Shown: positions 39,865 to 48,775 of the stretch, piece after piece
How the letters are laid out: every line of letters begins with the position of its first letter
How positions within the stretch are numbered: position 1 is the stretch's first letter
Assembly: GCF_014961315.1 (NCBI RefSeq)
Contig: NZ_CP063141.1
Coordinates: 2,108,001 to 2,172,000, forward strand
Reading direction: 5' to 3'
DNA from: Thermoflavifilum sp.
GTDB taxonomy: Bacteria > Bacteroidota > Bacteroidia > Chitinophagales > Chitinophagaceae
Length of the DNA stretch: 64,000 nt
The notes under the pieces: generated by a model
Databases searched by the model: none
The model's input: only the letters and a program-made list of their open reading frames with translations
What the model was told of the DNA's origin: nothing
Made by a program: the position numbers and the translations under genes

Positions 39865-41235
39865 TCAGGCGATATACACCGTTTTGATGTTCACAAACTC
39901 GTGAATACCGAATAAGCCCAGTTCCCGGCCATAGCCCGAGTTTTTGATGCCGCCGAAGGGCAAACGAGGATCCGATTTTACCAGGGCATTCACAAAACAG
40001 TTGCCGGCTTCTAACTGATGAGCAGTTATCTGTTCGCCTTTTTGCCGATCGCGGGTAAACACGGCGGCTCCCAGTCCGAACGAGCTGTCGTTAGCCAGCC
40101 TGATGGCTTCGGCTTCGTCGCGTGCAGCGATGATAGCTGCCACCGGGCCGAACAATTCTTCATCGAACGCCGGCATGCCTTTTTTCACGCGGGTGAGCAC
40201 GGTAGGCGGATAAAAAGCGCCTTTTTGTTTCGGGATTTTTCCGCCGACCAGGCATTGTGCCCCTGCCTGCACCGAGCGCATCACCTGGCGGTGGAGCTGG
40301 TTGCGCAGGTCGGCGCGGGCAAGCGGACCGATATCGACCGACTCATCCATTGGGTCGCCCCATTTCTTTTCCTGCATGCGGGCCACAAAGCGTTCGGTGA
40401 ATGCGCGAAGTACGTCGTGCACCACGATGAATCGCTTGGCAGCAATACAGCTCTGGCCGCTGTTGATGAGGCGACTGTTCACGCAGGTTTCCACAGCCTG
40501 CTCGAGGTCGGCATCGGGTAGGATCACGTATGCATCGCTGCCGCCCAGTTCCAGTACTGTTTTTTTCAGATAAGCTCCGGCCTGGCGCGCTACGGCCCGG
40601 CCGGCATCTGTGCTGCCGGTGAGGGTAACCGCAGCAATAGCCGGATGGGCAATCAGATTTTTTACTTCGGCTGATGGCACCATCAAGGTTTGAAACACGC
40701 CTTCGGGCAGCCCCGCCTCCAGCATGATTTCCTGAATGGCCAGCGCACAACCCGGCACATTCGAAGCATGCTTCAACACTGCCGTGTTGCCCGCCATCAG
40801 GTGAGGAGCCAGAAAACGAAACACCTGCCAGAACGGAAAGTTCCAGGGCATGATGGCCAGAATCAGTCCCAGCGGTTCAAAGGTTACGAAACTGCGGGTG
40901 GCATCGGTGGGCACCTCAATGGGCTTCAGCATCTGAGCGGCCTCCTGCGCATAGTATTCACAGGCCCAGGCACATTTTTCGGCTTCCGAGCGCCCCTGAG
41001 CAATAGGCTTACCCATTTCTTTCGCCATCAGCTCGGCCCATTCCTGCTTGCGATTGCGCAGGATGGTGGCGGCATTGCGGAGGATACGGGCCCGCTCCTC
41101 GAATGCGATTTGTTTCCATGAAGCAAAAGCTTGAAGTCCGGCTTTGAGTTTTTTCTGCACCGTAGTAGCCGAATCTGGACGATATTTTTTTATCACTTCT
41201 TCCGTAGCTGGATTAATGGCGGTGATCCATTCCAT
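39865..41235 (-). CDS. Aldehyde dehydrogenase (succinate-semialdehyde type)
   Basis: 456 residues of the NAD(P)-dependent ALDH superfamily, most like YneI/Sad succinate-semialdehyde dehydrogenases. Seen: MPWNFPFWQVFRF, TGSTDAGRAVA, catalytic Glu in LELGGSD, catalytic Cys in NSGQSCIAAKR, and PFGGIKNSGYGRELG. The stop lies eight bases from the pafA stop on the opposite strand. Exact substrate is not fixed by sequence. Confidence 0.9.
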   Translation of the reverse strand: MEWITAINPATEEVIKKYRPDSATTVQKKLKAGLQAFASWKQIAFEERARILRNAATILRNRKQEWAELMAKEMGKPIAQGRSEAEKCAWACEYYAQEAAQMLKPIEVPTDATRSFVTFEPLGLILAIMPWNFPFWQVFRFLAPHLMAGNTAVLKHASNVPGCALAIQEIMLEAGLPEGVFQTLMVPSAEVKNLIAHPAIAAVTLTGSTDAGRAVARQAGAYLKKTVLELGGSDAYVILPDADLEQAVETCVNSRLINSGQSCIAAKRFIVVHDVLRAFTERFVARMQEKKWGDPMDESVDIGPLARADLRNQLHRQVMRSVQAGAQCLVGGKIPKQKGAFYPPTVLTRVKKGMPAFDEELFGPVAAIIAARDEAEAIRLANDSSFGLGAAVFTRDRQKGEQITAHQLEAGNCFVNALVKSDPRLPFGGIKNSGYGRELGLFGIHEFVNIKTVYIA

Positions 41236-41336
41236 AGGTCAAAGATTTTGTGGTGAATGATGATTAAAGTTAAGGCTTTTGTTTGATGGGATGATGAAGG
41301 TGAAGCAGAATAAGCAAGCGGATACCAAATTTCACA

Positions 41337-41344
41337 TACATTTG
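41337..41344 (+). promoter_or_regulatory. -7 promoter box for the M1 peptidase gene
   Basis: TACATTTG, an exact TAnnTTTG match, 19 bases before the ATG at 41363. No matching TTG at -33. Confidence 0.45.
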
Positions 41345-41362
41345 ATCATCAAATGATTTTAC

Positions 41363-43002
41363 ATGAAATTCCTGTTTTCCTGCCTGTTGGGGTTCTTGAT
41401 TTTTTGGTTGATACCCCACTTTACATCTGCTCAGGTACATTTCACCCATCAGGATACCTTACGAGGTGCTAATACACCGCAGCGTGCCTGGTGGGATGTG
41501 GTGTTTTATGATCTGCATGTGCAGTTTTTCATTGACCGGAAACAAATTGCCGGTTCCAATATCATTACCTATCGCGTCGTCGGCCAGCCGCAGGATATGC
41601 AGATTGATCTGATGCAGCCCCTGACATTGGATAGTGCCGTGCAGGATGGACATGCCCTGTCTTTTCATCGGGATGGTAACGCATACTTCATTCGCTTACA
41701 GTCGCCCCAGCCCTTACACAGGTTGAAGACCCTTACCCTGTATTATCATGGGAAGCCGCATGAAGCGATTCATCCGCCCTGGCAGGGAGGGGTGACCTGG
41801 ACGCAGGATAGCTTGGGTAATCCCTGGGTGGTTACCAGTTGTCAGGGATTTGGGGCCAGCAGTTGGTGGCCATGTAAAGATTATCTGGGCGATGAGCCCG
41901 ACAGTCAGCAAATCGCCATAACCGTGCCCGATACTTTGATAGACGTATCCAATGGTCGCCTCCGCCGTGTGGTGTCGCATCCCGACACACATACCCAAAC
42001 TTTCGTCTGGTTTGTAGATGACCCGATCAATAATTATGATGTGGCGGTGAATATTGGCAAATATGCCCACTGGGAAGATGTGTATCATGGCCTGAAAGGC
42101 GAATTAACGCTCAACTACTGGGTGATGCCTTATCATCTCAAACAATCGCATATCCAGTTTCAGCAGGTGAAATCCATGCTCAAATGCTTTGAATACTGGT
42201 TCGGCCCCTATCCCTGGTATCGCGATGGCTATCAACTCGTGGAAACGCCTTATCTGGGCATGGAACATCAAAGCTGTATCGCCTACGGCAACCATTATGA
42301 AAACGGCTACCTGGGCAGAGATCTATCACTTACCGGATGGGGATTGAATTGGGATTTCATCATCGTACATGAAAGTGCGCATGAATGGTTCGGGAATAAT
42401 ATTACCGATAAAGACATAGCCGATATGTGGATTCATGAATCGTTTGCCAACTATGCCGAAGCCCTTTATGTCGAATGTCAATACGGCAAGAAGGCTGGAG
42501 AAGAATATGTAATCGGTTGCCAGCAGAATATCCAGAATGACAGGCCCATCATCGGATATTATGGCGTGAATAATGAAGGATCGGAAGATATGTATTACAA
42601 GGGTGGCAATATGCTGAATATGATTCGACAGATCATCAATAACGATTCTTTATGGCGACAGATCCTGCGTGGATTGAATCATACGTTCTGGCATCAAACC
42701 GTTACTTCCAGGCAAATCGAACAATATATCATCCACAAAAGCCATATTGATTTGCAACCCGTTTTTGATCAATATTTGCGAACGACAAATATTCCCAGAT
42801 TGGTATATGCATTCCAGGGTAACAAATTATATTATCGTTTTACGAATGCCATTCCTCATTTTCATATGCCTGTGGATGTGGTGATTGATAACCGTACGTA
42901 TCGCTTACAGGTTAATACGCAGTGGCAGGAAATGAGCATATACCTGCAGGAAATCAACATAGTTTTGAGGTAAATCAGAATTATTATATTACGGTCTCGT
43001 GA
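41363..43002 (+). pseudogene. M1-family metallopeptidase with an apparent frameshift near its end
   Basis: A secreted zinc aminopeptidase-like protein: signal peptide ending near TSAQ, YLGMEHQS in place of GAMEN at about 297-304, HESAH at 336-340 and the third zinc ligand Glu359 in WIHESFANY. The frame as given stops at 42973 (536 residues). One extra A in AAA 42951-42953 gives QENQHSFEVNQNYYITVS and a stop at 43002, a far more typical M1 ending. The catalytic part is unaffected, so activity may survive either way. Confidence 0.85.
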
Positions 43003-43242
43003 AGTAAAAGCACCGTAATGAATGATCAACGAAACATTCGCATATCGAGCAGGCAGCTATTCGGTCCTTTTTGATTTTGAAAGATCCGGTTACTTTGTAC
43101 AGATTGTTCATTGTCTCAGGAATTGGGATTATCAGTAAGAGTATGTGGTGAATGTTCCGGTTAAGAAATCGCCGACAGATGTTCTGGATAATGAGTAATG
43201 ACAACCACCGATCCCGCATTTGCCCTTTCGTTTCGACGCCCA

Positions 43243-43642
43243 TTAGACAACGCTATCTGCATTTATGATTAATTTACTATGTTTGCATTTTTGAGGAGGA
43301 TTGTCGCCAGCTTTTCTTGGAAAGATAAAAGTCCCTTCACCTGAAGGAGCGATATTTGAATTGCTGCCTGTGATATCGGTATGTTTTGATTGTTTCTTTC
43401 AAAGGTCCCTGTGAAAGCAATATCCGTGTAATCTCCATCACTGACTTGCTCAGTAAAGCCGATAGGCGTTCCATTATCCATAGTGAAGATATAATCGCCT
43501 GGCTTAACTCCTGGATCACGCACCATACTCCGGCTGAATATGATAACACAACTTTTCCCATGTCCAGTGAAGGTTGAGCGCTGGCAGAGAAGAACAAGAG
43601 ATAATGAGCATAACAACCGCAATGCATCTGGATTTTTTTCAT
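43243..43642 (-). pseudogene. Small secreted protein broken by two apparent frameshifts
   Basis: A signal-peptide start (MKKIQMHCGCYAHYLLFFSASAQ) at 43642 is followed, after one-base shifts at TTTT 43553-43556 and TTTT 43384-43387 (plus-strand view), by KSCVIIFSRSMVRDPGVKPG and then NSNIAPSGEGTFIFPRK with a stop at 43243-43245. Restoring one base at each site gives a protein of about 133 residues. The YFYRP-like strand and KPIG-like turn faintly suggest a DUF2846-type fold. No ORF of this stretch alone makes sense. Confidence 0.5.
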
Positions 43643-43803
43643 GACATAATAGTTGTAAGGTTGATGAAAAATTTATTTTCCGATCATCGAATGAATCATG
43701 TTCCAATCTATTTTGTTTGACTGATACTATTCACTTTATCATCTCTTCCCTCAATATGCACAGCAAGGTTCTGCAGTACATCGCATTTGATGGCCTTTTC
43801 ACA

Positions 43804-44637
43804 CTATGCAATGTGGCTACCGAGGAAGTGTAATGGCTTTTCAAACGCAGGTCTCCAGTTGTTGTAAGCATTTCTGGGTTGAAAATCGCCGAACAAAATA
43901 GTTGCCACTGCTGCCGGGTCATTGAAAAAATATCCTTTATAATTGAGTTTATAAGCGTCAATATCCGGACTACGTTTATTTACCAGCAAACCTGCATAAA
44001 ATGCACCGGGCACCTGTAGTGGATGTTGAGGAATAAGTGAGCGCTGCTGAGCATCCTGCATTCCCGTTGTCACATTATATGAATTGATGCCAAAATGAAC
44101 CAGCACAATTGAGCTTTCTGTAAATTCAGTCGTATTTTTTATCTGCTCCTGTTGTAATGCTTCAATTGATTCGTTATTCATATTTTTATTCATTTGCTGA
44201 AGAAATGACTCAGTCCATTTTCTCCACTGCATAAGTGAATCTTTGTTCACGATGATGATAAAAGCCAGATCATCCCATACTGGTGGCCGTTTTTCATACG
44301 GAGTAGCTTCCCAGTCAGAGAATGAGATAAATTGAAAGGGTGGTCCATCGAAATATTCATCGGTTAACTGATACACCTGCCAACCATTCTGCCTGGCTGT
44401 TTTTTGTAAAATATCAGTAAGCTGGTTGCGCATTTTTCTTTGAAAGGCAAGGCCTTCATCAAGAGCGCCGTTTCTTTTTCTGGTTGGCACTTCGTCTGCA
44501 AGTGAAATAGCTGATGTGTTCGGACAGGGAGCAGGCCACCACGCACAGGGATAGCTTTGTGCCATGCATAATCCCGTCATCAACATGAATGGCCATGCCA
44601 TGAATGGTATCGAGTATTTCTTTATTATTCTTTGCAT
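43804..44637 (-). CDS. Secreted protein of unknown function
   Basis: 277 residues with a signal peptide (IPFMAWPFMLMTGLCMAQ) and a Cys/Trp-rich start to the mature protein. Later parts include FDGPPFQFISFSDWEATPYEKRPPVWDD and a mixed alpha/beta body. No family recognised. It starts 17 bases after the stop of the coiled-coil gene piece upstream, so it belongs to the same transcript. ATG 44637 is set by the signal peptide; the frame is open further upstream. Confidence 0.65.
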   Translation of the reverse strand: MQRIIKKYSIPFMAWPFMLMTGLCMAQSYPCAWWPAPCPNTSAISLADEVPTRKRNGALDEGLAFQRKMRNQLTDILQKTARQNGWQVYQLTDEYFDGPPFQFISFSDWEATPYEKRPPVWDDLAFIIIVNKDSLMQWRKWTESFLQQMNKNMNNESIEALQQEQIKNTTEFTESSIVLVHFGINSYNVTTGMQDAQQRSLIPQHPLQVPGAFYAGLLVNKRSPDIDAYKLNYKGYFFNDPAAVATILFGDFQPRNAYNNWRPAFEKPLHFLGSHIA

Positions 44638-44653
44638 ATATTCTTTTTTATAT

Positions 44654-45505
44654 TTATTGTTTGTAAATAATTTTAATGGTGTAATAGGCGTAAACAATAG
44701 CTGCTGCCTCGCTGGGATTGATCTCTTTTGCATCATAACGTATATTATGAAGTGTAGTGGTATTGTTTTTTATTTGTAATGGAAAATCAATATAGAGGGA
44801 TGACCCTACGCCATAGGTAATAGCCAGGTTCTTTTGTTTTGTTGATAAATCATTCATTTCATCAAATAGTTTTTTCATTTTTGCAACATTCAACTGATTT
44901 TGTGGATCATTCAATTGCTGCTCTATATTTTTCATCTGAGTTTTTAATTTTTCAGCTTCCATTTTCATTTTATCGGCACCCTGTCGAGCTTTCCCCGATT
45001 TCGCCAGTTCTTCCATATTTTTTATATCCCGGAACACATTGTCAGTACTATTTATCTGCCATGCCGCCGTTGGGCCCATCGGTACTTGCCATTTACCTGC
45101 TGATGGATCAGGTTCTGCAATAAAACCTGATAGAAAGATACTGTCCAGCCCAGGGTGGCAGTAATCCATTTTCAATTCCCGCAGGATCGTATAATATTTT
45201 CTGGTGCCAATGTAAACCGGCCTTGGGCCTGGGACCACAATTTCATTGGTTAATAAATCACATTCAATTCGCTGTGACACTTTCTTTTTTGGAAAACCCA
45301 TAGGATCAGTTCCTTCGACCACTACCCAGCGATAACAAGTGTCATTGTTATAATTAAATTCCGGTGCTATCTTTCCCTCTCCTTTCAAATGTGTAAGTGT
45401 ATAAGAACCGTTTTTACCAAGTTTAACATTCATTTCAATTTGTATGCGAAATCCGTTTAATAATTGTTGTAAATTACTAATCAGGTTAGATTCCGAAGCC
45501 CCCAT
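44654..45505 (-). CDS. Unknown protein, probable C-terminal part of the upstream gene
   Basis: 283 residues with no signal peptide and no natural start. A coiled-coil segment at about 165-215 (MEELAKSGKARQ to MNDLSTKQKN) precedes a beta-rich end. Reading the frame back past its first Met gives ANIPFLIELERERQLMG, which joins the upstream gene's EHDWSQL. One extra base in AAA 45551-45553 (plus strand) would explain the split, so both pieces are probably one protein of about 685 residues. Confidence 0.6.
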   Translation of the reverse strand: MGASESNLISNLQQLLNGFRIQIEMNVKLGKNGSYTLTHLKGEGKIAPEFNYNNDTCYRWVVVEGTDPMGFPKKKVSQRIECDLLTNEIVVPGPRPVYIGTRKYYTILRELKMDYCHPGLDSIFLSGFIAEPDPSAGKWQVPMGPTAAWQINSTDNVFRDIKNMEELAKSGKARQGADKMKMEAEKLKTQMKNIEQQLNDPQNQLNVAKMKKLFDEMNDLSTKQKNLAITYGVGSSLYIDFPLQIKNNTTTLHNIRYDAKEINPSEAAAIVYAYYTIKIIYKQ

Positions 45506-46709
45506 TAATTGACGCTCTCTTTCCAGTTCTATTAAAAATGGGATGTTTGCAAAGTTGGCTCCAGTCGTGTTCTACAAATAATTTATTGGAATAATTCTCC
45601 AATACCAGAGAAACAAGAGCACTGCATTCTGCCATATTACCATCATCGTCTGCCTTCATTCCCATCAGTATCATTTCTCTTGTTGCCGTTAAAAGCGTTT
45701 TTATGACCGCAGGTGCAGTCTTGATATTTTGGCTATAATCATGAAATAATTTTTTTGCACGGGCATACATTCGTTGGGCAAGAAAATAGATGGCTTTATT
45801 TAATTGGTCATCTTCAAGATAAGCACATGCTCCGTTCTGTTTTTTGCTAAAGTTTTTACTGATCTTTTTTGCCATATCATTATCTATAAGCACACGCGCC
45901 TCCGTTCCGGTAAAATCTTCTCCTATGCCAAGTAGCATCAGATTTTTTTCAATTTGAATTGCATCACGGAGTAAATCTTTTTCAGGTTTAAAAAATTTTT
46001 CCACATAATCATCCCGTAATTTTTCATTCTGTTTTTTCAGGTTTGTATCACAGGCGACGCATTGATAGTCTAATTCAGGGGGAGTTGGATTTTGCAGATC
46101 TGATTCTTTATCATTTTTATGCATCTGGTAAAAAGATATAATTGCATCATATTTGGGTTTCGTTTCATTACACCAGGCTGCAAGATTGCTGGCAAATTTC
46201 TTTAAATCTGTGTCTTTCTCCTGTTTTTTATTATCTTGATTTAATATATCGTTACGCGTATTTATTTTTTCTTCCTGCCAATTTTGTTTCAAATCCTCCA
46301 GTTCCGGGTTTACCACTTTTGCAAAGTGATTCCCCAATTCATCCATGGTATTGACAGGAGCATTCAACTGATCCTGAAACTTTTTTAAATTATTTAAGCC
46401 ATCATCAATTTTTTTATTCCATTTATCTGTCTGTGCAGATGATATATGGACCTGCCCATTATTGTCAATCGTAACTGCACTACCTCCATCAGTTGTGTAA
46501 ATTCCTCCGTATGCAGAATCTATCTTTCTTTTTGTGATAAACACATTTTTTGATTTCCAATAGCCTGTGAACCAGAGAAAATGTGTTTTAAAGTAACTCT
46601 TATCAGGAAATGTAGCGCTATCCCCGGATATGATATGCCCTTCCGACATCTGTGCATGGGTTATCATGAATAGTAAACAACAGGTAAGTAGGGAAATAAT
46701 TAGCCTCAT
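45486..46709 (-). CDS. Secreted protein of unknown function, N-terminal part
   Basis: 407 residues with a signal peptide (MRLIISLLTCCLLFMITHAQ), a short beta region with repeated Gly (YGGIYTTDGGSAVTIDNNGQVH), then charged helices and a CVACD motif. The last residues after EHDWSQL look unnatural, in line with a frameshift into the 44654-45505 frame, which overlaps it by 20 bases. No family recognised. It lies downstream of ompA in one run of genes. ATG 46709 is preferred to TTG 46724. Confidence 0.65.
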   Translation of the reverse strand: MRLIISLLTCCLLFMITHAQMSEGHIISGDSATFPDKSYFKTHFLWFTGYWKSKNVFITKRKIDSAYGGIYTTDGGSAVTIDNNGQVHISSAQTDKWNKKIDDGLNNLKKFQDQLNAPVNTMDELGNHFAKVVNPELEDLKQNWQEEKINTRNDILNQDNKKQEKDTDLKKFASNLAAWCNETKPKYDAIISFYQMHKNDKESDLQNPTPPELDYQCVACDTNLKKQNEKLRDDYVEKFFKPEKDLLRDAIQIEKNLMLLGIGEDFTGTEARVLIDNDMAKKISKNFSKKQNGACAYLEDDQLNKAIYFLAQRMYARAKKLFHDYSQNIKTAPAVIKTLLTATREMILMGMKADDDGNMAECSALVSLVLENYSNKLFVEHDWSQLCKHPIFNRTGKRASINGGFGI

Positions 46710-46748
46710 AAAAGAAGGATTCAATGTTCATAGCGTGATCTCATGCCT

Positions 46749-47993
46749 TTAAATCTTTATAAACTCTACCCTACGATTATTTGCTCTTCCTTCAGGTGTG
46801 TCGTTCGTGTCAATTGGTTTGGTATCGCCATATCCTTTTGTTGTAAGGCGCGAAGCATCGATACCCATTTTCACTAATTGTTCTTTCACCGCATCGGCTC
46901 TTTGTTGTGAAAGTGTAAGATTGTGATCTGCATTGCCGGTATTGTCCGTATGCCCGCCAATTTCAAATTTCAACGATGGATCTTTCTGCATGAGGTTAAA
47001 TATCTGATTAATTGAGCCCATGGATTCAGGCTTCAGGGTGGCCTTATCTATATCGAACAGGATTCCATGCATGATGATCTTACTTTCTGTGGTAACTTTT
47101 TTGTAAATATCAATGCCACCTGCTGCAATTCGAATGTTTTTAATGTAGCTGTCTTCATATCCATTTATATTAAATGTTACATTATTAGGTTTGCCACTCA
47201 GGTTGTTTACATTGATTACGCGATATTCATCGATATATACCTTGCCCTGATTTTTGTTGATTGCAATAGCAACATGATGCCAGGTCATGGGATGTTCCGA
47301 TCCCGTCATTTTTTTCAATGGCTCTGGAAATGGGCCTGTCACTTTGATATCTGACCATGTTACATCTTCATCTGTAAACCTGATACCTGGTAATATACCT
47401 TCACCCCCTGAATAATAAACCCGGTGTCCGAAATCTATATTGAAATGATTCAATCCCCATGCTTGATTTTTGATGTCAAATTCAACAGTAAACTGATCGG
47501 GCATATAATTGGCTGTTGACATTCTGGGTGTGAAAGTGATGGTGGCGCCTTTTACTGTTCGTATCACATGCTCACCATCTACATCCTGTACGTCCATTTG
47601 TCCTTCAATCAAAGTAAACTGTGAGGGTATCTCGCCGGTTTGTTCATCGGAAAGATTAGATGCAAAAATCACCGTATCTCCAGGAACAAAATCATAATTT
47701 TTATAGGTCGTCAATGTGGGTTGCACACTTCCATTGTTGTTCCCTGTAGCAGCTGATGCCTGGGCTTCATCGTTTGGGTTGTTACTCGAATTATGGTTAC
47801 CACCGCCTTTGATTCCATTCTCCACTTTATCCATAGCCTTATCTGTGGCTTCTCCCGTACGGGTATCGGCTCTATTTTCAACCTTGTTTTTGATCGTTTG
47901 TCCCAATCGCTTCATGAATTGTGCCCTGGATGAATATGTGGATAAAATTATACCCAGCATTGTAGCAACAGTAAGAAAAGATATCTTTTTCAT
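46749..47993 (-). CDS. OmpA-family protein with LamG-like domain
   Basis: 414 residues: signal peptide, a charged low-complexity linker, a concanavalin/LamG-like domain (about 100-300) and a C-terminal OmpA peptidoglycan-binding domain with FDIDKATLKPESM, GHTDNTGNADHNLTLSQQRA and NRRVEFIKI. It should tether the outer membrane or its partner proteins to the cell wall. First gene of a run with three or four unknown secreted proteins. Confidence 0.88.
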   Translation of the reverse strand: MKKISFLTVATMLGIILSTYSSRAQFMKRLGQTIKNKVENRADTRTGEATDKAMDKVENGIKGGGNHNSSNNPNDEAQASAATGNNNGSVQPTLTTYKNYDFVPGDTVIFASNLSDEQTGEIPSQFTLIEGQMDVQDVDGEHVIRTVKGATITFTPRMSTANYMPDQFTVEFDIKNQAWGLNHFNIDFGHRVYYSGGEGILPGIRFTDEDVTWSDIKVTGPFPEPLKKMTGSEHPMTWHHVAIAINKNQGKVYIDEYRVINVNNLSGKPNNVTFNINGYEDSYIKNIRIAAGGIDIYKKVTTESKIIMHGILFDIDKATLKPESMGSINQIFNLMQKDPSLKFEIGGHTDNTGNADHNLTLSQQRADAVKEQLVKMGIDASRLTTKGYGDTKPIDTNDTPEGRANNRRVEFIKI

Positions 47994-48021
47994 AAAATCT
48001 ATATTTAATGAATTACGATGA

Positions 48022-48052
48022 TAAAGGTAGGAACACAGTCGCCTGCAGGCAA
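48022..48052 (-). promoter_or_regulatory. Candidate ompA promoter with overlapping palindrome
   Basis: On the minus strand, TTG (48052-48050), 20 nt, TACCTTTA (48029-48022), one base off the -7 pattern. A perfect 10-base palindrome, GCCTGCAGGC, at 48041-48050 overlaps the upstream box. Confidence 0.45.
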
Positions 48053-48069
48053 TCGGATGAAAATATGAT

Positions 48070-48711
48070 TTATGGCTTTAATTTCCGTATCGCTTCTATT
48101 TTGGAATTCACCTGCAGTTTCTCGTAAATATGCATGATATGCGTGCGTACCGTGCTGATACTGATGTACAGCTGATTGGCAATATGCTGGTAGGTTTCGC
48201 CCTCAGCGAGGCGTTCAAGAATTTCTTTCTCGCGAGCCGTCAATCCCCAATTTGTGAGAGCGGGTTGATTTTTTTTTCTGAAAATTTCCAGTATGCGATT
48301 GGCTATGGAAGGCGTTATGGGTGCTCCTCCTTCGTGAAGCATGATCAACGATTGAATGATTTCTTCAGGAGGTGTATGCTTGAGTAAATAACCGGATGCT
48401 CCGGCACAAATAGAATCGAATATTTTTTGATCATCGGCAAAAACAGTATACATCATGATCCGTATTTCAGGAAAATAATGATGAATGATGCGCACACAGT
48501 CAATACCCGATTCGTTGTTTTTTAAACCAATATCTACTAAGGCAACATCCGGGGAGTTTTTTTTGTACTCAGGAATAATCAGATGGCAGCTATCGAGCAT
48601 GGAAACCACCTGTAACCTTTCAGAATCATCCAGAACTTCCTTCAAAGAATTTCTCAATGTGGGATTATCCTCTATAATGGCAACTTTAATCAATGTGTTT
48701 GCTGCTTTCAT
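48070..48711 (-). CDS. LuxR/NarL-type response regulator
   Basis: 213 residues: a receiver domain (IEDNPTLRNSL, phosphoacceptor Asp in VALVDIGL, Lys in GYLLKHTPPEE) and a C-terminal LuxR helix-turn-helix (LTAREKEILERLAEGETYQHIANQLYISISTVRTHIMHIYEKL). Pairs with the kinase directly upstream, 64 bases away. The ompA cluster lies downstream and could be its target. Confidence 0.94.
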   Translation of the reverse strand: MKAANTLIKVAIIEDNPTLRNSLKEVLDDSERLQVVSMLDSCHLIIPEYKKNSPDVALVDIGLKNNESGIDCVRIIHHYFPEIRIMMYTVFADDQKIFDSICAGASGYLLKHTPPEEIIQSLIMLHEGGAPITPSIANRILEIFRKKNQPALTNWGLTAREKEILERLAEGETYQHIANQLYISISTVRTHIMHIYEKLQVNSKIEAIRKLKP

Positions 48712-48775
48712 TTTTAAAATCGTGCATAAAATTATGATAAGAAATGCTTCTTTCCCATAGGATATTCATCTGATT

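Noticed and set aside
43269..43706. 145-codon minus-strand frame taken as a gene on its own
   Set aside because: Start and end are not protein-like; the sensible protein uses three frames joined by one-base corrections.
28100..45600. Programmed ribosomal frameshifting as the cause of the broken frames
   Set aside because: The sites share no slippery heptamer or downstream pseudoknot and hit unrelated genes, so a common error or decay fits better.
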